DNA from: Erythrobacteraceae bacterium WH01K
Lineage (GTDB): Bacteria > Pseudomonadota > Alphaproteobacteria > Sphingomonadales > Sphingomonadaceae
Reading direction: 5' to 3'
DNA: 64,000 nucleotides
Assembly (NCBI GenBank): GCA_027941995.1
Contig: CP115966.1
Span: forward strand, 2,666,001 to 2,730,000
Below are positions 54,359 through 64,000 of this stretch, piece after piece (the first letter of the stretch is position 1; every line of letters begins with the position of its first letter). Both the position numbers and the translations under genes were made by a program. Below the pieces are notes generated by a model. That model was not told the origin of the DNA and did not search any database. It saw nothing but the letters and a program-made list of their open reading frames with translations.

Positions 54359-55975
54359 TTAAGCGGTTTTCGCGGCCTTCTTCACGGCCCATTTCCGGCG
54401 ACCGAGGATTGCGGCAGCCGCAGCGCCGAACAGGATCGTCATCGGTGGAGCGGGGACCGGGGTACCGCTCGTGCTGCCGCTCGAACTGCTCGAGGACGAA
54501 CTGGAACTGCTCGAACTGCTCGAGGAGCTCGTGCTCGACGTCAGCACGCCGGACGTACCGCCGCTCGACGAGGAAGAGCCGGAGCTGCTGCCGGACGACG
54601 AACTGCTGCCGCTGGACGTCGCGCCGCCCGTCGTGCCGCCGGAGCTGGAGCTGGAGCCCGAGGAAGACGAGCTACTGGAGGACGAACCGCTGCTGCCGCT
54701 CGACGTCGCGCCGCCGCTCGTACCGCCCGAGCTGCTGCTCGAGGAGGACGAGGAAGAACTGCTCGAGGACGAGCTGCTGCCGGAGCTGCCACTTCCGCCC
54801 GAGCCGCCGCTGCCACCGGAACTGCCGCTGGAAGAGGAGGACGATGAGGACGAGGAAGAGCTCGAGGAGGAGCCGGAGCCGCCGGAGGACGAACCCGAAC
54901 CGCCGCCGCTCGTGGTCGGCGGATGCGGGTCCATGCCGCCGCTGGTTGTCGTGCCGGACGTACCACCACCGGAGCTCGACGAGCTCGAGCTGGACGACGA
55001 CGAAGACGAGGACGACGACGAGCTGGAAGACGACGACGAGGAACTGACATTCCCCGACGAGCTGGAGACGTTGCCCGACGAGCTGGAGACGTTGCCCGAG
55101 CTGGACGAAACGTTGCCCGAAGAACTGGAAACATTACCGGAAGAACTGGACACGTTACCGGACGAGCTGGAGACGTTCCCCGACGTCGATGTGCTGGAGA
55201 TTCCGCCGGTCGAGGTGCTTACCCCGCCGGTCGACGTGCTGACGCCGCCGGTGGTCGTGGTGCTTCCGCCGGAGGTGTTGTCGATATCGATATCGATATT
55301 GATACCATCGCCGCCATTCCCGCTCGACGAGCTGGTCCCGCCCGAACTGCTGGACGAGCTGCCGGACGTGCCGCCGCCCGAGGTCGTGGTCGTGGAGCTG
55401 ACGACGACGCTGCCGCCGCTCGACCCGCCGCCACCGAAAAAGCCACCGAAGAAGCCGCCGCCGAAACCGCCGCCGAAGCCGCCGCTTCCGCCGATGACCG
55501 TCACACCGCCATCACCGCCGCTGCCGCCAACGAACGGAGGCGCTGCAGGAAGGGGGATCGCAGTCGGAACGACGGCAACCGAAGTCGCGTAGGCACAGCC
55601 GTTTTCGTCGTAGCCGATCTGGCCGCCATGCGCGCCGTAGCCATAGGCCCCGCCGGCAATCGGCGCACCATGCTGGGCACCCGCTGCCGCGCCATGATGA
55701 GCCATGCCTGCGCCGCCGAGCCTGCCGACGGGTTCGCATTCGACCACGCGCTTCACGATCCGGCGCTTGCGCTTTACGGTCTTGGGCACACGGCGCTCCA
55801 CCGTGGTGCGTTCCTTGACGTACTTGACGGGCTGGGCCCTCACGGACTTCGTCGAAGACTTGTACTGCGGATTGTCCGTGATGGGCTTCTCCGCGACGTG
55901 CACTGCACCGCCTGCGAGAAGGGCACCGCCCGCGGCAGTCGCGGACAATTTCGCCAGGGCCATTTTTACCGACAT
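54359..55975 (-). CDS. Ser/Gly-repeat surface protein with PEP-CTERM-like tail
   Basis: About 538 residues. The N-terminal signal-like helix (ALAKLSATAAGGALLAGGAVHV) is followed by a basic stretch with many Lys/Arg (about 50-80) and a Gly-rich FGGG stretch. Several hundred residues of Ser/Gly low complexity follow, with seven exact-period GNVSSSS units. The C-terminus PVPAPPMTILFGAAAAAILGRRK has a Pro-rich motif, one membrane helix and a basic end, the layout of PEP-CTERM exosortase signals (VPAPP replacing VPEP). It is likely an exported, possibly glycosylated surface or matrix protein. No exosortase is in the window. Confidence 0.7.
   Translation of the reverse strand: MSVKMALAKLSATAAGGALLAGGAVHVAEKPITDNPQYKSSTKSVRAQPVKYVKERTTVERRVPKTVKRKRRIVKRVVECEPVGRLGGAGMAHHGAAAGAQHGAPIAGGAYGYGAHGGQIGYDENGCAYATSVAVVPTAIPLPAAPPFVGGSGGDGGVTVIGGSGGFGGGFGGGFFGGFFGGGGSSGGSVVVSSTTTTSGGGTSGSSSSSSGGTSSSSGNGGDGINIDIDIDNTSGGSTTTTGGVSTSTGGVSTSTGGISSTSTSGNVSSSSGNVSSSSGNVSSSSGNVSSSSGNVSSSSGNVSSSSGNVSSSSSSSSSSSSSSSSSSSSSSSSSGGGTSGTTTSGGMDPHPPTTSGGGSGSSSGGSGSSSSSSSSSSSSSSSGSSGGSGGSGGSGSSGSSSSSSSSSSSSSSSSSGGTSGGATSSGSSGSSSSSSSSSGSSSSSGGTTGGATSSGSSSSSGSSSGSSSSSGGTSGVLTSSTSSSSSSSSSSSSSSSSSGSTSGTPVPAPPMTILFGAAAAAILGRRKWAVKKAAKTA
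55034..55180. repeat. Seven 21-bp tandem units coding GNVSSSS
   Basis: Seven in-frame 21-base units encode Gly-Asn-Val-Ser-Ser-Ser-Ser on the minus strand. The DNA copies differ at third positions, so the amino acid repeat is more conserved than the DNA. That argues for selection on the protein. Confidence 0.85.
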
Positions 55976-56194
55976 GGGCAAACTCTCTGTTCCAACTGGG
56001 GCTTTCCCATCAGCCGGCGGGTCCGGCCTTGGGTGTATCCCCGTCCTCTTCTAGGAACAGCCCACTCGCCTGAGCGGCAATGCGGTTAACTATGAATATC
56101 CTCGTGGCAGGCGAAATAAATGACCTGAAAACCGCATGCTGGGCCAACATGTCCCGTTCTGGAACCGTTCAGGCGGCGAATCTTGCCCAGGCGG

Positions 56195-57246
<1,052 letters not shown>

Positions 57247-57247
<1 letters not shown>

Positions 57248-57798
57248 TAAAACGGGTTCACCGTGTAGCCGTCCTGTTGGAGGAGGGCGTGGGCGGTCAT
57301 GGCGCTCAATGCGACTTCGACGCCGGGCAGCAGGTCGGCGGTTTCGTCGAGGCCGAGGCCCGCGGCGCTCTGGCCGCACAGGATGATGCGCACGCCCTCG
57401 CCCACAAGCGCAGCGATCAGCGGCGCGTTTGGGTTGGCCGCGCCTTCGAAGCGGGAGGCATAGGCTTCAGCAGTCAACAGGTCCTGCGCTGCCTGCCCGT
57501 GGACCACCACCGCCAATGCCATGTTCTCCCGCGGGACACCGGCAGCAGCGTGCATGTTGAGGAAGCGCGCGGCGGAAATCAGTGTGCGGTTCTGGCCGTC
57601 TTCCGCCCGCTCCGCAGAGTCGAAGCTGTGCCTGAACACCGTTCCTTCGGGGATGACGACATCCGCCTCGACCGACGCATGCGGTCCATGCTCTGAAAAC
57701 ACCGGGCCATAACCGAAGCGGCTCGCATCCGGCGTTTGCGCCAGCGCGGCACCCGATGCGGCCAGTGCCGTAATTGCCATGAACAGCTTCATCGCCAT
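57247..57798 (-). CDS. Exported DsrE-family protein between ruvA and ruvB
   Basis: A 183-residue protein with a signal peptide ([17 protein letters not shown]). A DsrE/DsrF-like domain has [35 protein letters not shown] and a conserved Cys in [10 protein letters not shown]. It is expected to act in the periplasm in sulphur handling, or simply as a binding protein. It starts 4 bases after the ruvA stop and overlaps ruvB by one base, so it is co-translated with recombination genes. ATG 57792 is an alternative start. Confidence 0.88.
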
Positions 57799-57802
57799 CG
57801 CC

Positions 57803-58399
57803 CTATCCTGCTGCCTTTTTGAGCGCGATGCGAATGAGTTCACCCTCGCCCGCGCCTTCACCCAATTCGCCTTGCGCTGCAGCGACGGCCTGCGCCGCCA
57901 CAGCCGGTTTGAAGCCCAGATTTTCCAGCGCCGAAACGGCATCCGCGCTCGCCCCGCCTTTGGGAGCCAAAGCGACGCCCCCTTCGCCTGCGGGCAATCC
58001 GCCGGCCTTGTCCTTCAATTCGTTCACGATGCGGCCGGCCAGTTTCGGGCCCACGCCATTTGCCCGCGCAACCATCGCTGCATCGCCGCCTGCGCAGGCC
58101 TGCTGCACTTCGGCCGTGGACAAGGCGGAAAGGATGGCCAGGGCCACCTTGCTGCCCACGCCTTGCACGCTGGTCAGCAGGCGGAACCAGTCCCGCTCGC
58201 TCCCTTCGGCAAAACCCAGCAGGCGCATATCGTTCTCGCTCACCTGCAGGTCGGTGTAGACCGTGCACGCTTCCCCGGTTTCGCCCAGCGCACTCAGCGT
58301 GCGAGCGGAACAATGGACGAGATAGCCCACGCCGCCGACATCGATGACGGCCCAGTCGGTTCCGGTTTCGTCCAGCAGGCCTTTCAGCTTTGCAATCAT
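57803..58399 (-). CDS. ruvA: Holliday junction DNA helicase subunit RuvA
   Basis: A 198-residue RuvA. The N-terminal OB domain is [31 protein letters not shown]. Two helix-hairpin-helix segments lie at about residues 70-130 ([38 protein letters not shown]). A C-terminal domain III ends the protein. It binds the junction and loads RuvB. It is first in the ruvA-dsrE-ruvB unit and divergent from aroC. Confidence 0.97.
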   Translation of the reverse strand: MIAKLKGLLDETGTDWAVIDVGGVGYLVHCSARTLSALGETGEACTVYTDLQVSENDMRLLGFAEGSERDWFRLLTSVQGVGSKVALAILSALSTAEVQQACAGGDAAMVARANGVGPKLAGRIVNELKDKAGGLPAGEGGVALAPKGGASADAVSALENLGFKPAVAAQAVAAAQGELGEGAGEGELIRIALKKAAG

Positions 58400-58510
58400 G
58401 TCGTCTTTCCGGGCATGGTTTGTTCTTGGGGCACAAGAGAAGTTTGGTCCAGCAGGAATGGACAGGCTCCCACAATTGTGGGCAAGAGGCGCTGGTTTCA
58501 GGGAGCTGGC

Positions 58511-59593
58511 ATGAGCTGGAATACATTCGGACGCGTCCTGCGCTTCACCACCTGGGGGGAAAGCCACGGGCCGGCAATCGGTGTCGTACTGGACGGATGC
58601 CCCCCGGGTATCGCCTTGTCGGAAGACGACATCCAGCCGTTCCTCGACGCACGCAAGCCGGGCCAGAACAAGTTCACGACCCAGCGACAGGAACCGGACG
58701 CGGTCCGCATCCTGTCCGGCGTGTTCGAGGGGCAGGACGGAACACAGCGCACCACGGGCACGTCGCTGTCGCTGCTGATCGAGAATACCGACCAGCGCAG
58801 CAAGGACTATTCCGAAATCGCGAACACCTACCGCCCCGGCCATGCCGACTATGCCTATGACGCGAAATACGGATTTCGCGACTACCGCGGCGGCGGGCGG
58901 TCGAGCGCGCGCGAAACCGCCATGCGGGTGGCGGCCGGTGCGGTTGCGCGCAAGGTGATCGGTGACGTGTCGATCTTGGCCTATGTCAGCGAGATCGGCG
59001 GCGACCGGATCGACCCCGCCAATTTCGACGCTGGGGAAATTGGCCGCAATCCCTTCTGGTGCCCCGATGCGGACGCGGCCAAGCGATGGGAGGCTTTGGT
59101 GGACGACGCGCGCAAGGCCGGATCCTCTCTCGGCGCGGTGGTCGAATGCGTGGCCACGGGTGTACCCGCCGGATGGGGCGCCCCGATCTATGCGAAACTC
59201 GACAGCGATCTTGCCTCAGGAATGATGAGCATCAACGCGGTCAAGGGCGTGGAAATCGGCGATGGCTTCGACGCGGCACGGCTGACCGGCGAGGAAAACG
59301 CGGACGCCATGTCGCCGGGCGCCAACGGCGTGGAATTCGCCGCCAACCATGCAGGCGGGGTCGCGGGCGGAATCTCTACCGGCCAGCCGGTCGTGTGCCG
59401 CGTCGCGTTCAAGCCGACCAGTTCGATCCTGACGCCCACTCCCAGCATCGACCGCGAAGGCAATGCGACACATGTCCGCACGAAGGGCCGGCACGATCCT
59501 TGTGTCGGCATCCGCGGCACTCCGGTCGTGGAAGCGATGATGGCCCTTGTCCTGGCCGATCACAAACTGCTGCACCGGGCGCAGTGCGGCTAG
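58511..59593 (+). CDS. aroC: Chorismate synthase
   Basis: A 360-residue FMN-dependent enzyme that makes chorismate from EPSP, the last shikimate step. Signatures are [21 protein letters not shown] (residues about 13-33), the central [22 protein letters not shown] and the C-terminal [31 protein letters not shown]. It provides chorismate used by the prephenate dehydratase elsewhere in the window. Confidence 0.97.
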   Translation: MSWNTFGRVLRFTTWGESHGPAIGVVLDGCPPGIALSEDDIQPFLDARKPGQNKFTTQRQEPDAVRILSGVFEGQDGTQRTTGTSLSLLIENTDQRSKDYSEIANTYRPGHADYAYDAKYGFRDYRGGGRSSARETAMRVAAGAVARKVIGDVSILAYVSEIGGDRIDPANFDAGEIGRNPFWCPDADAAKRWEALVDDARKAGSSLGAVVECVATGVPAGWGAPIYAKLDSDLASGMMSINAVKGVEIGDGFDAARLTGEENADAMSPGANGVEFAANHAGGVAGGISTGQPVVCRVAFKPTSSILTPTPSIDREGNATHVRTKGRHDPCVGIRGTPVVEAMMALVLADHKLLHRAQCG

Positions 59594-59703
59594 CAGGCGA
59601 ACCCTGACGAGCCCATCTCGCCGCGCCACGATTGCGTCAAACGCAACGAAACGGCGCGTTGGTTGCGCTTTCCGAAAGTTCCAAATTCTAGATTGAAAAT
59701 TTC

Positions 59704-59724
59704 GATGTTCGCAATCGCAACATC
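59704..59724. promoter_or_regulatory. Palindrome upstream of ahpC
   Basis: GATGTT-N9-AACATC, 70 bases before ahpC. The 21-base dyad could be a peroxide-regulator (for example OxyR-type) operator. No regulator gene is in the window, so the call is tentative. Confidence 0.35.
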
Positions 59725-59730
59725 TCACTT

Positions 59731-59745
59731 TTGTGCGCTGCAACA
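59731..59745. promoter_or_regulatory. PhaR-like box upstream of ahpC
   Basis: TTGTGC-GCT-GCAACA matches the two phasin-upstream boxes in both arms with a different three-base spacer. It lies 49 bases before ahpC, within promoter range. Confidence 0.35.
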
Positions 59746-59794
59746 GCCCCTATCTGGCTCTGACAAGTTTCAACCCGACTATTGGAGAACACCC

Positions 59795-60361
59795 ATGGGT
59801 ATCATCGGAAGCCAGATCAAACCGTTCACCGCCTCCGCCTTCCAGAAGGGCAAGGACTTCTTCGACGTCACGGACGAGGACGTGAAGGGCAAGTGGGCCG
59901 TTTTCTTCTTCTATCCGGCCGACTTCACCTTCGTCTGCCCGACCGAGCTGGAAAATCTCGGCGAGCAGTATGCCATGCTCCAGAAGATGGACGTCGAAGT
60001 CTACGGCGTGTCGACCGATACGCACTTCAGCCACAAGGCATGGCACGACACGTCCGAAAAGATCGGCAAGCTGGAATTCCCGTTCCTCGGCGACCAGAAC
60101 CACGTTCTCGCCCGTAATTTCGACGTTCTGCGCGAAGGCGTCGGCCTTGCCGACCGTGCAACCTTCGTCGTCGATCCCGACGGCGTGATCCAGATCATGG
60201 AACAGACCTGCGAAGGCGTGGGCCGCAATGCCAACGAACTCGCCCGCAAGATCAAGGCTGCACAGTATGTGCGCGCCAACCCCGGCCAGGTCTGCCCGGC
60301 CGCGTGGGAAGAAGGCAGCGACACGCTGTCACCCTCGCTCGACCTCGTCGGCAAGATCTAA
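59795..60361 (+). CDS. ahpC: Alkyl hydroperoxide reductase subunit C
   Basis: A 188-residue typical 2-Cys peroxiredoxin. The peroxidatic Cys48 is in [13 protein letters not shown] and the resolving Cys167 in [22 protein letters not shown] is also present. It reduces H2O2 and organic peroxides with electrons from AhpF. A GGAG site precedes ATG 59795. A terminator lies between it and ahpF, so most transcripts may stop after ahpC, giving an excess of C over F. Confidence 0.97.
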   Translation: MGIIGSQIKPFTASAFQKGKDFFDVTDEDVKGKWAVFFFYPADFTFVCPTELENLGEQYAMLQKMDVEVYGVSTDTHFSHKAWHDTSEKIGKLEFPFLGDQNHVLARNFDVLREGVGLADRATFVVDPDGVIQIMEQTCEGVGRNANELARKIKAAQYVRANPGQVCPAAWEEGSDTLSPSLDLVGKI

Positions 60362-60380
60362 CCGGTAAACGCTGAAGGAA

Positions 60381-60417
60381 AGGGGCGGCGCGCATGGTGT
60401 CGCGCCGCCCCTTTTTC
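60381..60417 (+). terminator. Terminator between ahpC and ahpF
   Basis: A hairpin AGGGGCGGCGCG / CGCGCCGCCCCT runs into TTTTTC directly after ahpC. Partial read-through would set the AhpC:AhpF ratio. Confidence 0.85.
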
Positions 60418-60461
60418 TTGCCCGCCCCCTCCCGTTCCCCGCCATTCCTCCAGGAGTTCCC

Positions 60462-62051
60462 ATGCTCGACCAGACGATGACCCAGCAGCTCAAGACCTAT
60501 CTCGCCAATCTGCGCGAGCCGGTAACACTGATCGCCACTCTCGGCGACGATGCGAAGTCGCAGCAGACGCGCGAATTGCTCGAAGAGATCGCGGCCCTGC
60601 ACGATTTGGTGGAGGCGAAGTTCGATGGTGACGATGCGCGGGTTCCCAGCTTCCTGATCCGGCGCGGCAAGGATGCGGACCGGCAGGTGCGCTTTGCCGG
60701 TCTGCCGATGGGGCATGAATTTACCTCGCTGGTGCTCGCCCTGCTATGGGCCGGCGGCCACCCGCCGAAGGTGGAGCAGGACCTGATCGACCAGGCGCGC
60801 GCACTGGAAGGTCGCTTCGATTTCGAGATGTATTTCTCGCTCAGCTGTCACAACTGTCCGGATGTCGTGCAGGCGCTGACCCTGATGGCGCTGGAAAATC
60901 CGGGTGTTACGGCCACGCTGATCGAAGGCGGCACGTTCCAGGACGAAGTCGATGCACGCGACGTGATGGCCGTGCCCGCGACCTACCTGAACGGCGAAAC
61001 TTTCTTCAATGGCAAGATGACGCTGGCCGAGATCCTCGCCAAGGTGGACACCGGCGCGGCGGACCGCGCAGCGGCGAAGCTCGACGCGCTCGATCCGTAT
61101 GAAGTGCTCGTCATCGGCGGCGGTCCGTCGGGCGTTGCCGCTTCCGTCTACACGGCGCGCAAGGGTTTTCGCACCGGCATCGCAGCAGAGCGTTTCGGCG
61201 GTCAGCTGAACGATACGCTGGGCATCGAGAACCTTCCCGGCACGATTTACACGGAGGGGCCCAAGCTTGCCGACGAACTGCGCCGGCAGGTCGGCGACAA
61301 CAGCATCGAACTGCTGGAAATGGCCGGGGCTAAAAAGATCGTGCCCGCGACCAATGATGGCGGAATGCACCGGGTCGAACTGGAAAATGGCGCTGCGCTC
61401 GAAGCGCGCTCGATCATCCTTGCAACCGGTGCCCGCTGGCGCTCGCTCGGCGTGCCGGGCGAGGACGAGTATCGGAACAAGGGCGTTGCCTATTGCCCCC
61501 ACTGCGACGGCCCGCTGTTCAAGGGCAAGGACATCGCAGTCGTCGGCGGCGGCAATTCCGGTGTCGAGGCGGCCATCGACCTAGCCAATATCGTGGGCAG
61601 CGTGACCCTGATCGAATATGACAGCCAGCTTCGCGCGGACGAAGTGCTGCAACGCAAATTGCGTGAATTCGACAATGTCACCATCCTGACCTCCGCTCGC
61701 ACGACCGAAATCACGGGCGACGGTACGCGGATGAGCGGCCTGACCTACGAAAACCGCGAAACCGGCGAAATGCACACGCTGGACCTGGCAGGTGCGTTCA
61801 TCCAGATCGGTCTCGTTCCCAATACCGAATGGCTGAAGGACGGCGCGTTGCAGCTCTCGCCGCATGGCGAGATCGTGGTCGACGAACGCGGGGCGACAAA
61901 TGTACCCGGCGTCTTCGCCTCGGGCGATTGCACCACCGTTCCCTACAAGCAGATCGTGGTCGCCATGGGCGGCGGATCGACGGCGGCCCTGTCCGCCTTC
62001 GACTACCTGATCCGCACGGAGCCAGCCGAAGAGATTGCGCAGGCAGCCTGA
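60462..62051 (+). CDS. ahpF: Alkyl hydroperoxide reductase subunit F
   Basis: A 529-residue flavoprotein disulphide reductase. The N-terminal domain of two thioredoxin folds has CxxC at Cys129/Cys132 (SCHNC). The thioredoxin-reductase-like part has FAD loop [18 protein letters not shown], Cys345/Cys348 (YCPHCDG) and NAD(P)H loop [12 protein letters not shown]. It passes electrons from NADH to AhpC. It follows ahpC after a terminator. Confidence 0.97.
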   Translation: MLDQTMTQQLKTYLANLREPVTLIATLGDDAKSQQTRELLEEIAALHDLVEAKFDGDDARVPSFLIRRGKDADRQVRFAGLPMGHEFTSLVLALLWAGGHPPKVEQDLIDQARALEGRFDFEMYFSLSCHNCPDVVQALTLMALENPGVTATLIEGGTFQDEVDARDVMAVPATYLNGETFFNGKMTLAEILAKVDTGAADRAAAKLDALDPYEVLVIGGGPSGVAASVYTARKGFRTGIAAERFGGQLNDTLGIENLPGTIYTEGPKLADELRRQVGDNSIELLEMAGAKKIVPATNDGGMHRVELENGAALEARSIILATGARWRSLGVPGEDEYRNKGVAYCPHCDGPLFKGKDIAVVGGGNSGVEAAIDLANIVGSVTLIEYDSQLRADEVLQRKLREFDNVTILTSARTTEITGDGTRMSGLTYENRETGEMHTLDLAGAFIQIGLVPNTEWLKDGALQLSPHGEIVVDERGATNVPGVFASGDCTTVPYKQIVVAMGGGSTAALSAFDYLIRTEPAEEIAQAA

Positions 62052-62075
62052 TTTTACCCGCGGTACGAAAACAGG

Positions 62076-62109
62076 GGCGCGGATGGTTCGGCCATTCGCG
62101 CCCTTTTTC
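62076..62109 (+). terminator. Terminator after ahpF
   Basis: A stem GGGCGCG..TGG / CCA..CGCGCCC with a TTCG-type loop ends in TTTTTC, 25 bases past the ahpF stop. Confidence 0.75.
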
Positions 62110-62170
62110 ATGTCCGTACAATCAGCAATCCGATGATATTCGCCAGTTTAATCGATTGGACTAATCATAA

Positions 62171-64000
<1,830 letters not shown>

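Noticed and set aside
54400-55200. Possible CRISPR array, because of regular repeats
   Set aside because: The repeats are in-frame 21-bp coding units without unique spacers of constant length. No cas gene is nearby.
54471-55592. A 373-codon plus-strand frame rich in Glu, Leu and Pro
   Set aside because: It is the reverse reading of the Ser/Gly codons of the repeat protein. The minus-strand product has a signal-like start and a sorting-like tail, so it is the real gene.

Overview
The window is about 64% GC by eye and looks like an alphaproteobacterial chromosome, most likely Sphingomonadales and probably Erythrobacteraceae. That assignment is an inference from gene families and arrangement: a PhyR-NepR-EcfG general stress module, a SigF-NrsF pair, class I PHA synthase with a Lys/Ala-rich phasin, and a CHASE-HWE kinase. 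No rRNA gene is present to test it. Gene density is high. Many neighbours overlap by 1-4 bases (ATGA, GTGA, TTGA, TAATG), so translational coupling is common.

0-4.25 kb: a 4.1-kb element inserted in a tRNA-Thr(CGU) gene and bounded by exact 123-bp direct repeats. It carries the wreck of a fused nuclease-methyltransferase (type IIL/MmeI-like) whose frame now runs into the remains of a tyrosine integrase. It also carries an intact two-gene cassette: a PD-(D/E)XK-type nuclease-like protein and an unrecognised partner. This is the most accessory part of the window and the best candidate for an undescribed (possibly defence) system. tRNA-Cys follows.

4.5-13.8 kb: thioesterase; a tightly overlapping operon (membrane protein, RadC-like JAB protein, orphan OmpR-type winged helix, crotonase); a membrane-anchored LuxR-type protein with a small partner; an AlaC-like aminotransferase; PHA synthase, phasin with two palindromic operators, ClpS and a DUF427 protein. 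13.9-17.9 kb: lptF-lptG-GNAT and a fatty acid desaturase.

18.1-26.7 kb: stress signalling. It holds an acyltransferase-like protein, a single-domain response regulator, a Crp/Fnr regulator, PhyR, a CHASE-HWE kinase, NepR, EcfG, an AI-2E family transporter and Fe/Mn superoxide dismutase. Two perfect EcfG-type promoters (GGAAC-N16-CGTT) sit upstream of phyR and nepR-ecfG, which indicates autoregulation.

26.7-43.9 kb: metabolism and housekeeping. Genes include a DAACS carrier, glmM, a DUF1272 protein, thiD, a LOG family protein, two transporters or channels, a VOC protein with a divergent LysR, tRNA-Gln, ppx/gppA-rlmE, cytochrome c, prephenate dehydratase, isoaspartyl peptidase, an SDR, and a SigF-type sigma factor with its NrsF anti-sigma behind a GTAACC-N16-CGAA promoter.

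44-64 kb: ispG, a thioredoxin-like lipoprotein, an HDAC-family deacetylase, a retropepsin-like protease, two unrelated L,D-transpeptidases, acnA, a rhodanese lipoprotein, a Ser/Gly-repeat surface protein with a PEP-CTERM-like tail, ruvA-dsrE-ruvB, aroC, and a peroxide-defence block (ahpC, ahpF, katG). katG is cut by the window end. No intergenic stretch exceeds about 300 bases.
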